In this document: positions 48,888 through 60,362 of the stretch, piece after piece | Layout: each line of letters begins with the position of its first letter | Numbering within the stretch: position 1 is the stretch's first letter | Assembly (NCBI GenBank): GCA_036850595.1 | Contig: CM072166.1 | Location: forward strand, 16,014,758 to 16,078,757 | From: Rhyacichthys aspro | Taxonomy: Eukaryota; Chordata; Actinopteri; Gobiiformes; Rhyacichthyidae | Length of the DNA: 64,000 nt | Reading direction: 5' to 3' | Made by a program: the position numbers and the translations under genes | Notes under the pieces: model-generated | Told to the model about the DNA's origin: nothing | What the model saw: the letters and a program-made list of their open reading frames with translations, nothing else | The model's database searches: none

Positions 48888-49602
48888 CAGTGGTCCCTCG
48901 TTTATCGCGGGGGTTATGTTCTAAAAATAACCTGCAATAGGCGAAATCTGCGAAGTAGTCAGCTTTATTTTTTACAATTATTATATATGTTTTAAGGCTG
49001 TACTGTACAGGAGACACGGCACGGAAGAGATTGATTGACAATGGTCTACAGTCCCTTAGCCAATCAGGACGCAGAACACAATGCGCGAGTTCTCCCTTAG
49101 CCAATCAGGACGCAGAACACAATGCGCGAGTACTCCCTTAGCCAATCAGGACGAAGAACACAATGTGCGAGTTCTCCCTTAGCCAATCAGGACGCAAAAC
49201 ACAATGCGCGAGTTCTCCCTTAGCCAATCAGGACGAAGAACACAATGTGCGAGTTCTCCCTTAGCCAATCAGGACGAAGAACACAATGCGCGAGTTCTCC
49301 CTTAGCCAATCAGGACGAAGAACACAATGCGCGAGTTCTCCCTTAGCCAATCAGGACGAAGAACACAATGTGCGAGTTCTCCCTTAGCCAATCAGGACGA
49401 AGAACACAATGTGCGAGTTCTCCCTTAGCCAATCAGGATGCAGAACACAATGCGCGAGTTCTCCCTTAGCCAATCAGGACGAAGAACACAATGCGCGAGT
49501 TCTCCCTTAGCCAATACAATGCACGTTCATACGCTGTAAAAAAAAAAAAAAAAACATGCAAAATTTCACTAAAAAAATCCGCAAAACGGGGAGGGACTAC
49601 TG
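48888..49602. mobile_element. Tigger/pogo-like MITE carrying a minisatellite
   Basis: Left end CAGTGGTCCCTCGTTTATCG, right end GGGGAGGGACTACTG, flanked by TA on both sides (48886-48887, 49603-49604). TA duplications and a CAG-starting, CCCTCG-containing terminus with CGCGG next to it fit Tc1/mariner superfamily elements of pogo/Tigger type. The left 160 bp and right 85 bp are element sequence; the middle is an expanded tandem array. Non-coding. Confidence 0.78.
49053..49516 (+). repeat. 41-bp minisatellite, 11-12 units, each with a CCAAT box
   Basis: The unit reads CCCTTAGCCAATCAGGACG then a CAGAACACAATGCGCGAGTT-like second half. There are eleven full CCAATCAGGA sites at a 41-bp step starting at 49060, plus a truncated CCAATACA. 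Units differ at CGCAG/CGAAG and GCGC/GTGC. Homogeneous, so a recent expansion. Confidence 0.95.
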
Positions 49603-49674
49603 TACTGTCATACTGATATTTTTTAAACCCCTACTCCCCCTAATTTTCTTCTGGTTCTGGTTTTCTGGCTCATT

Positions 49675-50230
49675 CTTAGCAACCTCCAAATAAGTGACCC
49701 AAAAGGAGATGTAGAGAATGTCGCAAAAAAAATAAATAAAAAGGGATGGAAAATTATGACCCCATCCAACAGGTCAGAAAACTCCAGGACATTGAGTTCC
49801 ACTGCAATTTACCATCCGAAACAACAAGTCCAGACTAGGATTAAACAATATATGAAGGCCAAGCTGTTTGCGTTGGCGGACATGAACGTTTACACAGTCG
49901 ACTATATCTTTACACTGGAAGAGAAGGGGCTTTTCTTTATTTTTATCTTTTAGCATTTCCTGACTGCCTACATCATCTTCATATACAACTTTTACAGCAG
50001 TCCACTACTCTTCTGCCACCTCATCAAGAAGGGATTTGGTGTTTGTGGCACATACCGGGAGGGGAGAACCGGCGTGCCAAAAAGCTTCCCAGCGGTCTAC
50101 CAAAGGGAGGCCAACACACAAAATTTGCAAAAGGTGCACCATCTGGAATTGTGAACTTTGCAATGTAGCACTGTGTCTGCAACTCGACAGAAAGTGCTAC
50201 AGGCGGCTCCATGTTGAGGCTGGAATGTAG
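49675..50230 (+). pseudogene. piggyBac (PGBD-like) transposase remnant
   Basis: Plus-strand fragments in family order: LSNLQISDPKGDVEN (49675), YHPKQQVQTRIKQYMKAK then LFALADMNVYTVDY (about 49810-49910), NFYSSPLLFCHLIKKG and CGTYREGRTGVPK (49985-50085). In another frame, ICKRCTIWNCELCNVALC followed by KCYRRLH (50127-50215) completes the set. These match the piggyBac DDE region (QYM.KKP..G.K...LAD; DNFY; CGT.R..R.G.P) and the C-terminal Cys-rich zinc finger. The catalytic Asp before NFY is replaced (IYNFY), the residues between KAK and LFALAD are deleted, and frames shift. Terminal repeats and TTAA sites were not found. It sits directly between the Tigger-like MITE and a minisatellite. Confidence 0.82.
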
Positions 50231-50326
50231 ACGTGGTGCAGTGGTTCCTATTTGATATTTGAGGTGTAGACCGCTGCTGGTTTAGGGCTGTTTTTGACCT
50301 GAATCAGTCATGGTTTCATCCTGGTT

Positions 50327-51855
50327 TCATCCTAGCGTAGTCCTGATTTAGTCCTGATTTGATCCTAGCATAGTCCTGATTTAGTCCTGGTTTAGCCCTG
50401 ATTTAGTCCTGATTTAGTCCTGCTTTAGTCCTGCTTTAGTCCTGGTTTAGTCCTGGTTTATTCCTGGTTTAGTCCTGATTTAGTCCTGATTTAGTCCTGG
50501 TTTAGTCCTGGTTTAGTCCTGGTTTGATCCTTCTTTAGTGCTGCTTTAGTCCTGGTTTCATTCTTCTTTAGTCCTGGTTTAGTCCTGGTTAGTCCTGGTT
50601 TAGTCCTGATTTCATCCTTCTTTAGTCCTGGTTTAGTCCTGATTTCATCCTTCTTTAGTCCTGGGTAAGTCCTGGCTTCGATCCTTCTTTAGTCCTGCTT
50701 TAGTCCTGGTTTGATCCTTCTTTAGTCCTGCTTTAGTCCTGGGTTGATCTTTCTTTAGTCCTGCTTTAGTCCTGGGTTGATCCTTCTTTAGTCCTGCTTT
50801 AGTCCTGGTTTGATCCTTCTTTAGTCCTGCTTTAGTCCTGGTTTGATCCTTCTTTAGTCCTGGTGTAGTACTGGTTTGATCCTTCTTTAGTCCTGCTTTA
50901 GTCCTGGGTTGATCCTTCTTTAGTCCTGCTTTAGTCCTGGTTTGATCCTTCTTTAGTCCTGCTTTAGTCCTGGTTTGATCCTTCTTTAGTCCTCGTTTGA
51001 TCCTGGTTTGATCCTTCTTTAGTCCTGGTTTAGTCCTGATTTGATCCTGGTTTAGTCCTGCTTTAGTCCTGCTTTGATCCTTCTTTAGACCTTCTTTAGT
51101 CCCAGTTTAGTCCTGGTTTGATCCTTCTTTAGTCCTGGTTTAGTCCTGGTTTGATCCTTCTTTAGTCCTGGTTTAGTACTGGTTTGATCCTTCTTTAGTC
51201 CTTCTTTAGTCCTGGTTTAGTCCTGGTTTGATCCTGGTTTAGTCCTGGTTTGATCCTTATTTAGCCCTGGTTTAGTCCTGGTTTAGTCCTGGTTTGATCC
51301 TTCTTAAGTCCTGGTTTGATCCTTCTTAAGTCCTGGTTTGATCCTTCTTAAGTCCCGGTTTGATCCTTTTTAGTCCTTGTTTAGTCCTGGTTTAGTCCTA
51401 GTTTAGTCCTTCTTTAGTCCTTGTTTGGTTTAGTCCTGGTTTGATCCTTCTTTAGTCCTGGTTTAGTACTGGTTTGATCCTTCTTTAGTCCTTCTTTAGT
51501 CCTGGTTTAGTCCTGGTTTGATCCTGGTTTAGTCCTGGTTTGATCCTTATTTAGTCCTGGTTTAGTACTGGTTTGATCCTTCTTTAGTCCTTCTTTAGTC
51601 CTGGTTTAGTCCTGGTTTGATCCTGGTTTAGTCCTGGTTTGATCCTTATTTAGTCCTGGTTTAGTCCTGGTTTGATCCTTCTTAAGTCCTGGTTTGATCC
51701 TTCTTAAGTCCCGGTTTGATCCTTTTTAGTCCTTGTTTAGTCCTGGTTTAGTCCTAGTTTAGTCCTTCTTTAGTCCTTGTTTGGTTTAGTCCTGGTTTGG
51801 TCCTGATTTAGTCCTGGTTTGATCCTTTTTAGTCCTTGTTTAGTCCTTGAACCTG
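50327..51855 (+). repeat. Long 11/22-bp minisatellite (TAGTCCTGGTT family)
   Basis: About 1.5 kb of TTTAGTCCTGG and TTTGATCCTTC units, often paired as a 22-bp step. A higher-order duplication of about 356 bp is visible: AAGTCCCGGTTTGATCC at about 51350 and 51706, and CCTTGTTTGGTTTAG at about 51419 and 51775. No protein reading is sustained. Confidence 0.95.
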
Positions 51856-53249
51856 ATGTGAAACGTGATGTAGTAGTTTTTATATTTGACTTGAGAGATA
51901 CTTGATACCTTTATTCATGTTCTGTTTTGTACTTTTTCCACCTATGACTTAAGCACACTTCCACTTTCTTCATTTAAACTGCTAATTCTTCCATGTGATC
52001 ATTGTTCATTTTCCAGATGTTGAGAATTTAAGCTCAAATACTTCTGGTAAAAGGGATCAAAGCACTTAGACACAGGGTAATTTCTGACCATTTTACAGCC
52101 ATGATAACAAATTATGTCTAAGTGGCCATTTTAGTGGGATAAGGTCTGTAGTTTTTGTGTTATTAGTTATTATTAGTATATAGAGATTTTTGTGCACTAC
52201 CATAAAAAGGCCCCTTTCATCTCAGTTAAGTTACAGCTCTCTATGATGTAGATTTCCAATGGAAGACATAATTGTATATAATGTGCATCTACAACTACGA
52301 CATCAAAGCATGCTTTTACCTATTTCTTTATATACAGATGCATCAAAAACTCATATTATAATTAAAACAAGTGACTTTAGCTTACCTAAGCTACATTTGC
52401 TCTTAAGCTATTGGACTTTTTCTGCTCTCTTCCTCTGTCCTTTCATGGACATTATACCATTTTTCTCTTGAATGTTATCTTTGTCTTATTCGCTGTGCCC
52501 TTCTGCATTGCAAGCAGCAGGCGCAGTTGTGTTGAAGGAGGAGGTGTAGCATCTTATTAGTAACTCAGCAGGGCTTCTTCTTCCTTTCGACTGTCAACTT
52601 TAAAAAAGGCTCACAGCTGGACAGAGGCACATTAATCCTTTGAAGTGTGCCTCGCTGACTCTGTCATTGAGGATGCAGGAGACAACACGGTAAGCTGTAA
52701 GAAAGATCAATGGTGTGTTACTATTTATTGCAGTATGAATATGCATTGGAAATATGTTTTTTAACTGTCAGGCACAGATTAGTGAATCAAACGGTTCAAC
52801 AACATTTAATCCAGTTGTCTTGATATTTATTGGCATTTAGTCTTAGCTAAAAAGACAAAACATTTAGCATTAAGTCTGACATGTCTCCAGCATTAAACAC
52901 TATTAAAATACTATTTTATTATGCATTTACTGAATCTTATGATCATCACATTTTCTAAGTTGAAAGCACATGAAAACAATGAAGTCAGAGAAACTGAGTT
53001 TAAAGGGTTCACATGTGTAATCCACTTAAATTCATTCAAACCAAAACAGAAATCTAGTTTTGAAGGGGTCTTGGAGCATGTTTCTGAGCATGTGATGTTG
53101 TTATGGCAGTATTCACACGTATCCATGTCAACCCCACTTCAAGTTCATATAAACCGCACCAAACACAGCAGGTGCCATGTCAGCCTAAGTTGGAAACTGC
53201 ACATCATCCAACATTCAAGCAGTGATAATTATATTTCCGAATAATTTTC
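51856..53249. other. No supported gene
   Basis: Frames at 52259-52471, 52911-53126 and 52921-53244 have no domain. Nothing repetitive recognised. Confidence 0.4.
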
Positions 53250-53589
53250 ATCATAGTTTATCAATATTTTAGCGGCCAAAAACGAAACGAAAACTAAATA
53301 AGTAGTAATTAATGAGAATGAAAACTTAGACTAAATGTTGACATGTGTCATGAACTAATAAAAACAACAAAACGAAAATCGACAGACGAAATCCACTCAA
53401 AAGGAGGAGGAGGCGGGACGAGTTGAGAAGAGATCCAATCAGAACTCACATTTGTTAACACGACAACAGGAGATAAAAAGAAAACGGCTTTTAAACAACT
53501 ATGTCAATGCTTAAAGGGAAAAGAAGGGGGCATAAGGACACAGATTTCAGTTGTGGAAATGTTAAAGGTGAATGAGTTATAATACAGGT

Positions 53590-53636
<47 letters not shown>

Positions 53637-53965
53637 CGTTTATTATTGAGCGAAAGACAATATCTCCCACTCATTTCATTATTACTAAGATGCTCTTTTA
53701 TTTAAACAAAGTTAAAAACTAGAGTGAAATCTGTGTGTTGCACATTCAGACGTCATTACCAGCTGTTAGTAGTAGTTTCATTTTTTTCCCCCCTCGGAAG
53801 AAATGACTACAAAAACATTTGAAGCATCACCCTTTATATTTTAGTGACTAAATCTATTTTAGACATAGTCGACTAAAACTAATAAGGATTAGGTGACGAA
53901 ATGACAAAAACTTAACTCAAAAGACTAAGACTAAAACTACATTAAAATTAGCTGTCAAAATTAAC
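53250..53965. mobile_element. Unclassified interspersed repeat rich in ACTAAAAC motifs
   Basis: Left part has AAAACGAAACGAAAACTAAA and ACAAAACGAAAATCGAC; right part has GTCGACTAAAACTAATAAGG and GACTAAGACTAAAACTAC. This style of repeat recurs in teleost genomes; I cannot name the family and found no clean inverted repeats. It contains the microsatellite below. Confidence 0.45.
53590..53637 (+). repeat. (AAC)16 microsatellite
   Basis: Uninterrupted AAC trinucleotides, 48 bp. Confidence 0.97.
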
Positions 53966-55276
53966 AGCGCATCCAAGGCCAGTGCATGATGGTCAAAATG
54001 TCGTCCGCCTTTAACATGTGTGATTACAACTCCCCCCTTTTTACAGTTTCATATTCTCACATGTTTTACGAGTTCTAATAAAACATACTCCAGGTACCCG
54101 CTGTATTTAGAAAGTATTACATCCCACCATGTAATTCAATGGAGCAGTAAATACAGAGTAAGGACAGGCACTGCGTTGGAGTGCACTTTAGCTGTTAGCA
54201 GGTGACCTCCACATGTGTTACAAAAGCAGTGAGTTTACCTAGATATAGAACTCAGCCTCATCTGTGTCCAAAAACCCCCCCAAAAAAACTGTTTTTGTAG
54301 TTTTGGTCCTATTTGATGTCACATTAACTCATTATTGCTTCAAAAAACAAGTTTTACAATGGACCAAGATGTAATACTTAGTGTGAAAATGGTTCTGAGA
54401 AACCTGTGAGCTGTTTGTTATTCATTAAAATGACCTGACAGCAATTTGAATGCATTAAAATGTCCAGATGTCATGGAAATTGCATTTTTTCCTGTCAAAT
54501 TATAAGGTAATTTATAAGAACATGCCATCCTGAATTGTTATGAAGTCCGAAAAGCATCACAAGTGTACCGCAGGATAACAGGTAAGTCACATACTCCATA
54601 TATCTAGCTAGTTTCAAGTTTTGTAGTAGTTTTAAGTCTCTTCATTTTTTAAGGTTTACTGTACTAGAAGGCTGAGGTACTGTGTGCAACATGGTTTTAT
54701 TGAAGTCTTAAGACTCAGGAAAATGATTCTGTTACACTACACCAAATTTAGAAAAAAAAAATCCTTAATTGGTCACTTTACAATGGCAATTAAAATCTGA
54801 ATCTCTGCTAAATCCTAATGAGACTGGCTCAGATAAAACAAAAAAGCATCATTATAATTCTTCTGCCTCGCTATGAGATCATTAAAATTGTGCAGGTCAT
54901 TAAAAATGTCAGGAAACGTTGATTTTCGTCGATTCTGGGTTTATTTGTGGGTTAATGCGGCCCAAAGAGCAGGCCCGCTACAGCCTCGGTGATCTGTCCA
55001 TACCATTGGGCTCAAAAGGTGAAGCAGAGCGGTGACAAATTCTTGAGCCATTGCGAGGATTTTAATTGAGCTGTCAGACAAAAAGCTGGCACTGTTTTTT
55101 GTTTTGTTTTTTAAGTATGGTCTGGATTTCTGTACCACTTGAGGGTTTGTTTGTTTGTTTTTTGGCAACATCGCAAATGGCCACTGGCGACAGGACAGTG
55201 AGGGTCCACCTTTCTCCAAATACTTCTGATTGGCTTTTGATTTGTCTTGATCTGGCTCACGTGATTGACAAGAGTA
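53966..55276. other. No supported gene; possible conserved block
   Basis: 54860-55080 (e.g. AGATCATTAAAATTGTGCAG, TCATTAAAAATGTCAGG) looks like conserved non-coding DNA, but this is inference. Frames at 54020-54205 and 54941-55369 are unassigned. Confidence 0.35.
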
Positions 55277-55345
55277 AAGTCTGACTAAAACCTGTTCAAA
55301 TCCATCTAAAATCTGTTGAAATTCAACTAAAACCTGCCTCATATT
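55277..55345 (-). repeat. Orphan fragment of the hAT-internal 21-bp repeat
   Basis: About three units (ACTAAAACCTGTTCAAATCC) without the transposon ends found at 60363-61100, implying a deleted copy or spread of the repeat alone. Confidence 0.8.
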
Positions 55346-55683
55346 TCCAGACAATGGAGCCAAGCGCAAAAACGGAGCTGCATTCAGGCTGTCTCCAGGT
55401 TCAAGGCAACTGCAGCTTTATAAATCAAGTGTGGCACTAACATTTGTGTGAGACTATGGACTAGATATATATAATGTAGTATAAGTAATCTTTATTTCTT
55501 AGTCCTATAATTAGAATTTCTGAAGCAAACCTGCTCTTGCACTCAGCTGTGGGCCAGAAGACCATGGCTTAGGGTCAAAACAGTTTGATTTGTTCTGTGA
55601 GAAACAAGACTCAGGACTCAATACTGATGATATTGATAGGGTATTGTTCTTTTTTGAAGCTTGAATATTTTAGATTAGATTGT
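55346..55683. other. No supported feature
   Basis: Short AT-rich spacer. Confidence 0.4.
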
Positions 55684-55691
55684 CTATCTAG

Positions 55692-56386
55692 TAGCGATGG
55701 GCTGTACCGTGCCGAGGCTTCGGAGCGTGTGTCGAGTAATCCCGGAAATGTTTAGTGAAGCGACGCTTGTGTCGTTTGGGTCGAGTGACAATCGAAGCCT
55801 CGCTGGTTCAGGAAGTGCTTCGAGACTTCGAGTAGTAGCACAATTTATGAACCCGTTCCACAAGCACATTCAGAGCCCTCTTCATGTTCACAAGCACATT
55901 CACTGCCCCTGACCTTGTTGAAACACTGCAACAACAGATGTGCCCCTGTCATTATGAGTTATTCAAACATAAGACAAATGATTTACTGATAATTTGCCAT
56001 GTTATATTACATTCCATTGTATTGTCATGTTGCACCTGATAAATTCTGTTGTCTCATCTGTGTGGAGTGGTTAGTACTCTCAGCTTGAGTGCAGGAGATG
56101 GGAAGTTCAAGTCCCATTGGGAGCACCAACGACAAAACTAGAATGTTGTCAAAGTATACATGAAAGATACTGTACATAAGGTCCATGTATCAAGATTAAC
56201 TGATTTCAGTTGCTTGCCTCCATGCCCCACGGTGGCCCCTTACAGGCAGCCTATTGAGTGCATTACATATTGTCTAACAGTCTTTGACCAGCAGGGGGTT
56301 TGTGTGCACATGAAGCATCAAGAAATGAACCTTTTTGTGAACCATTTGACTGCAAGGCTTCAAGAAGTTTCATCTCTCCATCAATA
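55692..56386 (+). mobile_element. hAT-like non-autonomous element with a perfect 8-bp duplication
   Basis: Left end TAGCGATGGGCTGTACC and right end CTCCATCAATA are short inverted repeats. ctatctag flanks both sides exactly (55684-55691, 56387-56394). The first 160 bp are CpG-rich with GAGGCTTCGGAGC and GAAGCCTCG, typical of a teleost hAT group. The interior contains a tRNA-like segment. Frames at 55684-55912 and 56160-56402 are shadows; no transposase. Confidence 0.88.
56059..56128 (+). other. tRNA-like segment inside the hAT element
   Basis: TGTGGAGTGGTTAGTACTC resembles a pol III A box with D arm, and AGTTCAAGTCC (56104-56114) resembles a B box, about 34 bases apart; GGGAGCACCA follows. 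Anticodon and acceptor stems do not pair well, so this is not a functional tRNA gene. It may be captured tRNA or SINE sequence. Confidence 0.4.
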
Positions 56387-56469
56387 CTATCTAGTGACCT
56401 GAAAACAGATGGAAAATAGCTAATACCTAAATCTGGTGCAGAGCATCTTCTCTCTACTTGAGATTAATG

Positions 56470-56815
56470 TTTTTTTGTGCATTGTCCTCAATAAACAAAT
56501 AAAATATATGAGAAACAAATGGAATCTTGCAGGAGTTGATTCTGGATCAGGAACGTAAAGTCTAGCAGGAGGGACAACTCTGGATCTGGAACAGAGACTG
56601 TCTCATTTTCTGGATCTTCACCAGTCGCTTGACAAACAATCTGGCAAAGACTGGGGTGACGAGCAGGGCTTTTGTATGCAGCCAGATGACAATGAGCCAC
56701 AGGTGTGCAGGAGGCAGCAGTGAGCTCTGATTGCCCTGCAGCTTGTCTATGGTTAGGGGCAGGTGGGTGGAGACAGCAGCCGGGGAGAGAGGAGCATTCT
56801 GCCATGACAATTCTA
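56470..56815 (-). mobile_element. LTR-like retroelement fragment
   Basis: On the minus strand it starts TTGTCATGGCAGAATGCTCC, has ACACCTGTGGCTCATTGTCA and TTTGCCAGATTGTTTGTCAA, and ends in an AATAAA-rich stretch. This resembles the 47503-47875 block. No partner LTR or clear duplication. Confidence 0.35.
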
Positions 56816-58042
56816 TCATTTCTCTGAAGCAGACGCTGTTAAGATTTTAATGGTGAATGACGGCATTAGTGACATCGGGGCAAGTTCAGCAATTTTGAAC
56901 AAAGTGTCTTAAAGAGAATTTCTATGAAGACCATATGCAGAATTCATTAAAAAAAAAAAAAAAAGTGTTCCTGTTGTAGCCTTTTCTGCAACAGAGAGTT
57001 CTATTGAAGAGAACATTGTACAAAAGTTGGACCCCTGACTAGACTTGATCCATCTCTGGGCACGACATCTCTTTTTGGGGTTATTACTGGTATGTCCAAC
57101 AGTGCACTCCACAGAAGAAAACTAGAAACCCTCCCTACCTACTTCATAAGTGCAGACCTGGGTATCTGAGGCGAATCTTCTCTCAATCATACTTCAGAAA
57201 TTGACAGCAAATTGAAGAAAGTGTCAGGCCTTTCCATCTACACCTCTTAAGCCTCGATTCACATTTCCTCTGACTTAGAGACAAATAATAGGACGAGGAG
57301 AGACGACGTTCAAAGCTCTTTGGACAAATCTTAAAACCAATCCCAAAGCCATAATAATTGGAAAGGCTCCAGCTGTAAAAGGAGACAATCGCGGAGTAAA
57401 TTGAAAAGACTGACTCGCACTTAAAGTATCAGGGGAATTACTGAGACAGAAAAGTGTCAAGTGACAAGTTTGTAGAAGTTTATTTGAAGCAGTCTTTTTC
57501 GTATCAATGACAAAAGAAGAGATAACTCATTGGAACGGCCAAAGACAAGGTACAGCAAATGGATTCTACAGCCATTTATAATAGAAATAAAGAACATTTT
57601 AATTTACAATTTAAATCGAGGCCAATTAAATGCAGTTTTTGTGAGATTTTAGTTTTTTTTTCAATGTGGGTAGATGCAGTAGATGATATTAAAGCTTATT
57701 TCTAAAGGGTTGATTCGTCAGTACAGACAGGTATGGGTTTTAGATTGATCAGTGTTTTAGATTTGATGTTCTGACTGATTAAAGTTACGGTTTCTCACAG
57801 GTTGAGCTATACAGCGTTATTAAAGACACTGCATTTACTGTCTCTATCTACAAACACAATCATAGTTTGTTCCATTAAATGCTGCCTCCTTAAGGTTTTT
57901 TAAATGGCATCCCATTTAATTTCAAAAAGTTTTCAAATGTCTTTTTTTTAAATCTCATATTGAACAACTTGCTATCAAAATATTTTCAAATATGAAGTTT
58001 TAATTTGTATTATTATGGGGCTCCTCTGATAGAGCACATACC
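56816..58042. other. No supported gene
   Basis: Poly-A at 56949-56964; 57240-57480 is balanced in composition and unassigned. Confidence 0.4.
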
Positions 58043-58050
58043 ACATACTT

Positions 58051-58541
58051 CAGAGGCGTCAGACTCAAAGTGTTGAGGGGCCGCGATGGTTAATAAGAAT
58101 CCTTTCAGGGGCCGAAAATGGTGACATTTTTGTAATTAAAAAAAAAAATTCATTTGAGAAAAGTTGTCTTTAACATTTATTTCCACCTTTTAAAACAGAT
58201 TTTAGTCAGATTTGAAAAGGTTTTAATTTGAACAAGTTTTAATTTGATTTGAACAGCCTTTAGTTAGATTTGAAAGGTTTTAGTTAGATTTGAACAGGTT
58301 TTAGATGGATTTGAGTAGGTTTTAGTCATATTATAACAGGTTTTAATTAGATTTGAACAGGTTTTAGTTGGATTTGAACAGGTTTTAGTTGGATTTGAAC
58401 AGATTTTAGTTGGAGTTTTTTTTTTTTAAATTCCACTTAAAACTTAGTGCCAAAATATCACCTTCTAAATGTATTGAAGTGCCACATAAAATATTGCAAA
58501 GGGCCGTATTTGGCCCCCGGGCCTTGAGTTTGACACTTGTG
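58051..58541 (-). mobile_element. Non-autonomous hAT-like element, copy C
   Basis: CAGAGGCGTCAGACTCAAAG at the left and CTTGAGTTTGACACTTGTG at the right, with a perfect target duplication acatactt (58043-58050, 58542-58549). The interior (58195-58420) has about ten units of the 21-bp GATTTGAACAGGTTTTAGTT repeat. It carries one copy of the segment that is amplified to about 45 units in copy A (near 58085-58125). Confidence 0.93.
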
Positions 58542-58549
58542 ACATACTT

Positions 58550-60299
58550 GGATGACCTAGGATTGATTCCAGCTCAAATCATTTGCCCAATGTCATTCCC
58601 ATCTTTCACTCTGTTTCCTTATTTCTATGTAAATCATATTGAGAAAGTTCTTAACATGTTTGTAACATTGCATTCTAATGTTGATGACACCAATGACCCT
58701 AAATCACCACAAAAAAAAAAAAAGAATGTGAGCACCACATGGCAATTATGAAGTCATGGCCCACCCCTGTAAATTACCCAGCAGCCCAGAGACTTAAATT
58801 TAGGGGAATACGAGAGAGGGCAACACTGTACTTTTAAAAGAGCGTGAAAGAAAGAGGACACAGTCTAATTAGGCTCCTCATTATATGCTGCAATTTGTAT
58901 TAGAATCAGAAAGGTTTTGAAATGATACAGTAAGCTTGGCCTCTCTCCTTCCTGTTTCTTGTCCTTTTTTTTGTAATGAGCACTATTTCTGGTGTCTCTT
59001 CCTGTGCTGCAGTATGTTAGCATTTAGTCATTTCTGAAGTTGTTTGTGTGAATGTAAAATTGTTCTGGGTACATCATTATGAGTACTTCTCCGTCGTGTT
59101 AAGCTCTTGTGTGTTTGATAAAGCATTGTCTCTGTTTATGTAGCAGACGCTGTTCTCCTGGAAACTCAAGCCTCATCAAGAGTTATTTTTTCAACAGTGT
59201 CCACTCAGTTGTCTTTCTAACATGTTATTTAAAAAGAAAAGTTTGAAAGGTAAAAACCTTGGTCTTACGTAGGAAATGTTCCTTGGATGGTGCTGTCAGG
59301 TATAATAATAGCTTTATTTTTAACCAGGGATGATTACTAATAAATACAAAGACCACAAAAATGCTGCTTTAGCTTCAGTGTTGCAGAATAAAAAGTGCAT
59401 TTTCCCACTGTGCATGTAAACTAAGGGGGCTCACATACTTTCGCTCTTGGGTCCAGATTTTTACACTTCCTTATATGGTTCACACCTCCAGTGGACAATG
59501 TTTCACACCAAAAAGCTGCTGTTTAGTCTCAGTCCGGACCAAACTGGACCAAGATCTGGTTTATTTGTAGAGTGAGAACAAGTTTGGTGATAGTTTGGAC
59601 TTTTTGAACCAAATGCAAGAAGTAAACAATGAAACACACAAAGAAGAGCGAACGGAGCTTGACACGCTTTATATGGAATCATTTTATCGCTAAGCAACGA
59701 CAGATGCCTATTGTGTAGCTGACTTTGGATGTGTCCAGACCATTGGGACATTTAAAAAAGATCTTAAAATGAACTCAGAACTGCCCCAGCAGCTAATGAA
59801 ACAAGGCTAAAATTAGAGCAATGTGCTTTACCAGCAACGAGTTAAAGCTTAGCAACAGCGTCTGACTAACCCCAACATAAATCAAAATGAGTTGTGATAA
59901 AAGCATGGATTAGTGTTAGTGTCTTCGAAAGAATATAAATTGAACTTTGGCCAATTGCCTCGATGGGAAGAAGCTGGACTTACACCTCAGACTTACCTCT
60001 TTTTGTGCGTTATTACCTGACCAAGTTGGCTAAAGTCTGGCCAGTTCTGACAACTCCATGACCCATTTTCAACCTCCCCAGCCCGACAAAGACCACTGCA
60101 AATCTTTGGAGACTATGCTAAAAATAACCATGAAACTATCTGAACGCATTTCCATTTTGAGTAAGGCCTTCTTGTTATAAGAGATCATAGGTCAGGTAGG
60201 TATGTTTGAGTAACCTACTTATATCTAACATATTCAGTTCTAGGTATCATGGTACGTAAAGAAATAGAAAAACCCTCTCTAAAAAGTGTGTTCAAGCCC
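58550..60299. other. No supported gene
   Basis: 58730-58930 is single-copy-looking. 59440-59760 (GGACCAAACTGGACCAAGAT and neighbours) may be a degraded MITE, not confirmed. Confidence 0.35.
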
Positions 60300-60362
60300 A
60301 GACAGAAACATCCATCTCCTTCATTTTATCCAGGACCAGGTCACAGGGGCAGCAGTCTAAGC

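Noticed and set aside
50327..51855. Origin of the TAGTCCTGG array from the hAT 21-bp repeat (both have TTTGA...TTTAGT)
   Set aside because: The resemblance is short and period lengths differ (22 versus 21 bp). No transposon ends flank the array.
56059..56128. Functional tRNA gene
   Set aside because: Acceptor and anticodon stems do not pair properly and the segment lies within a transposon.
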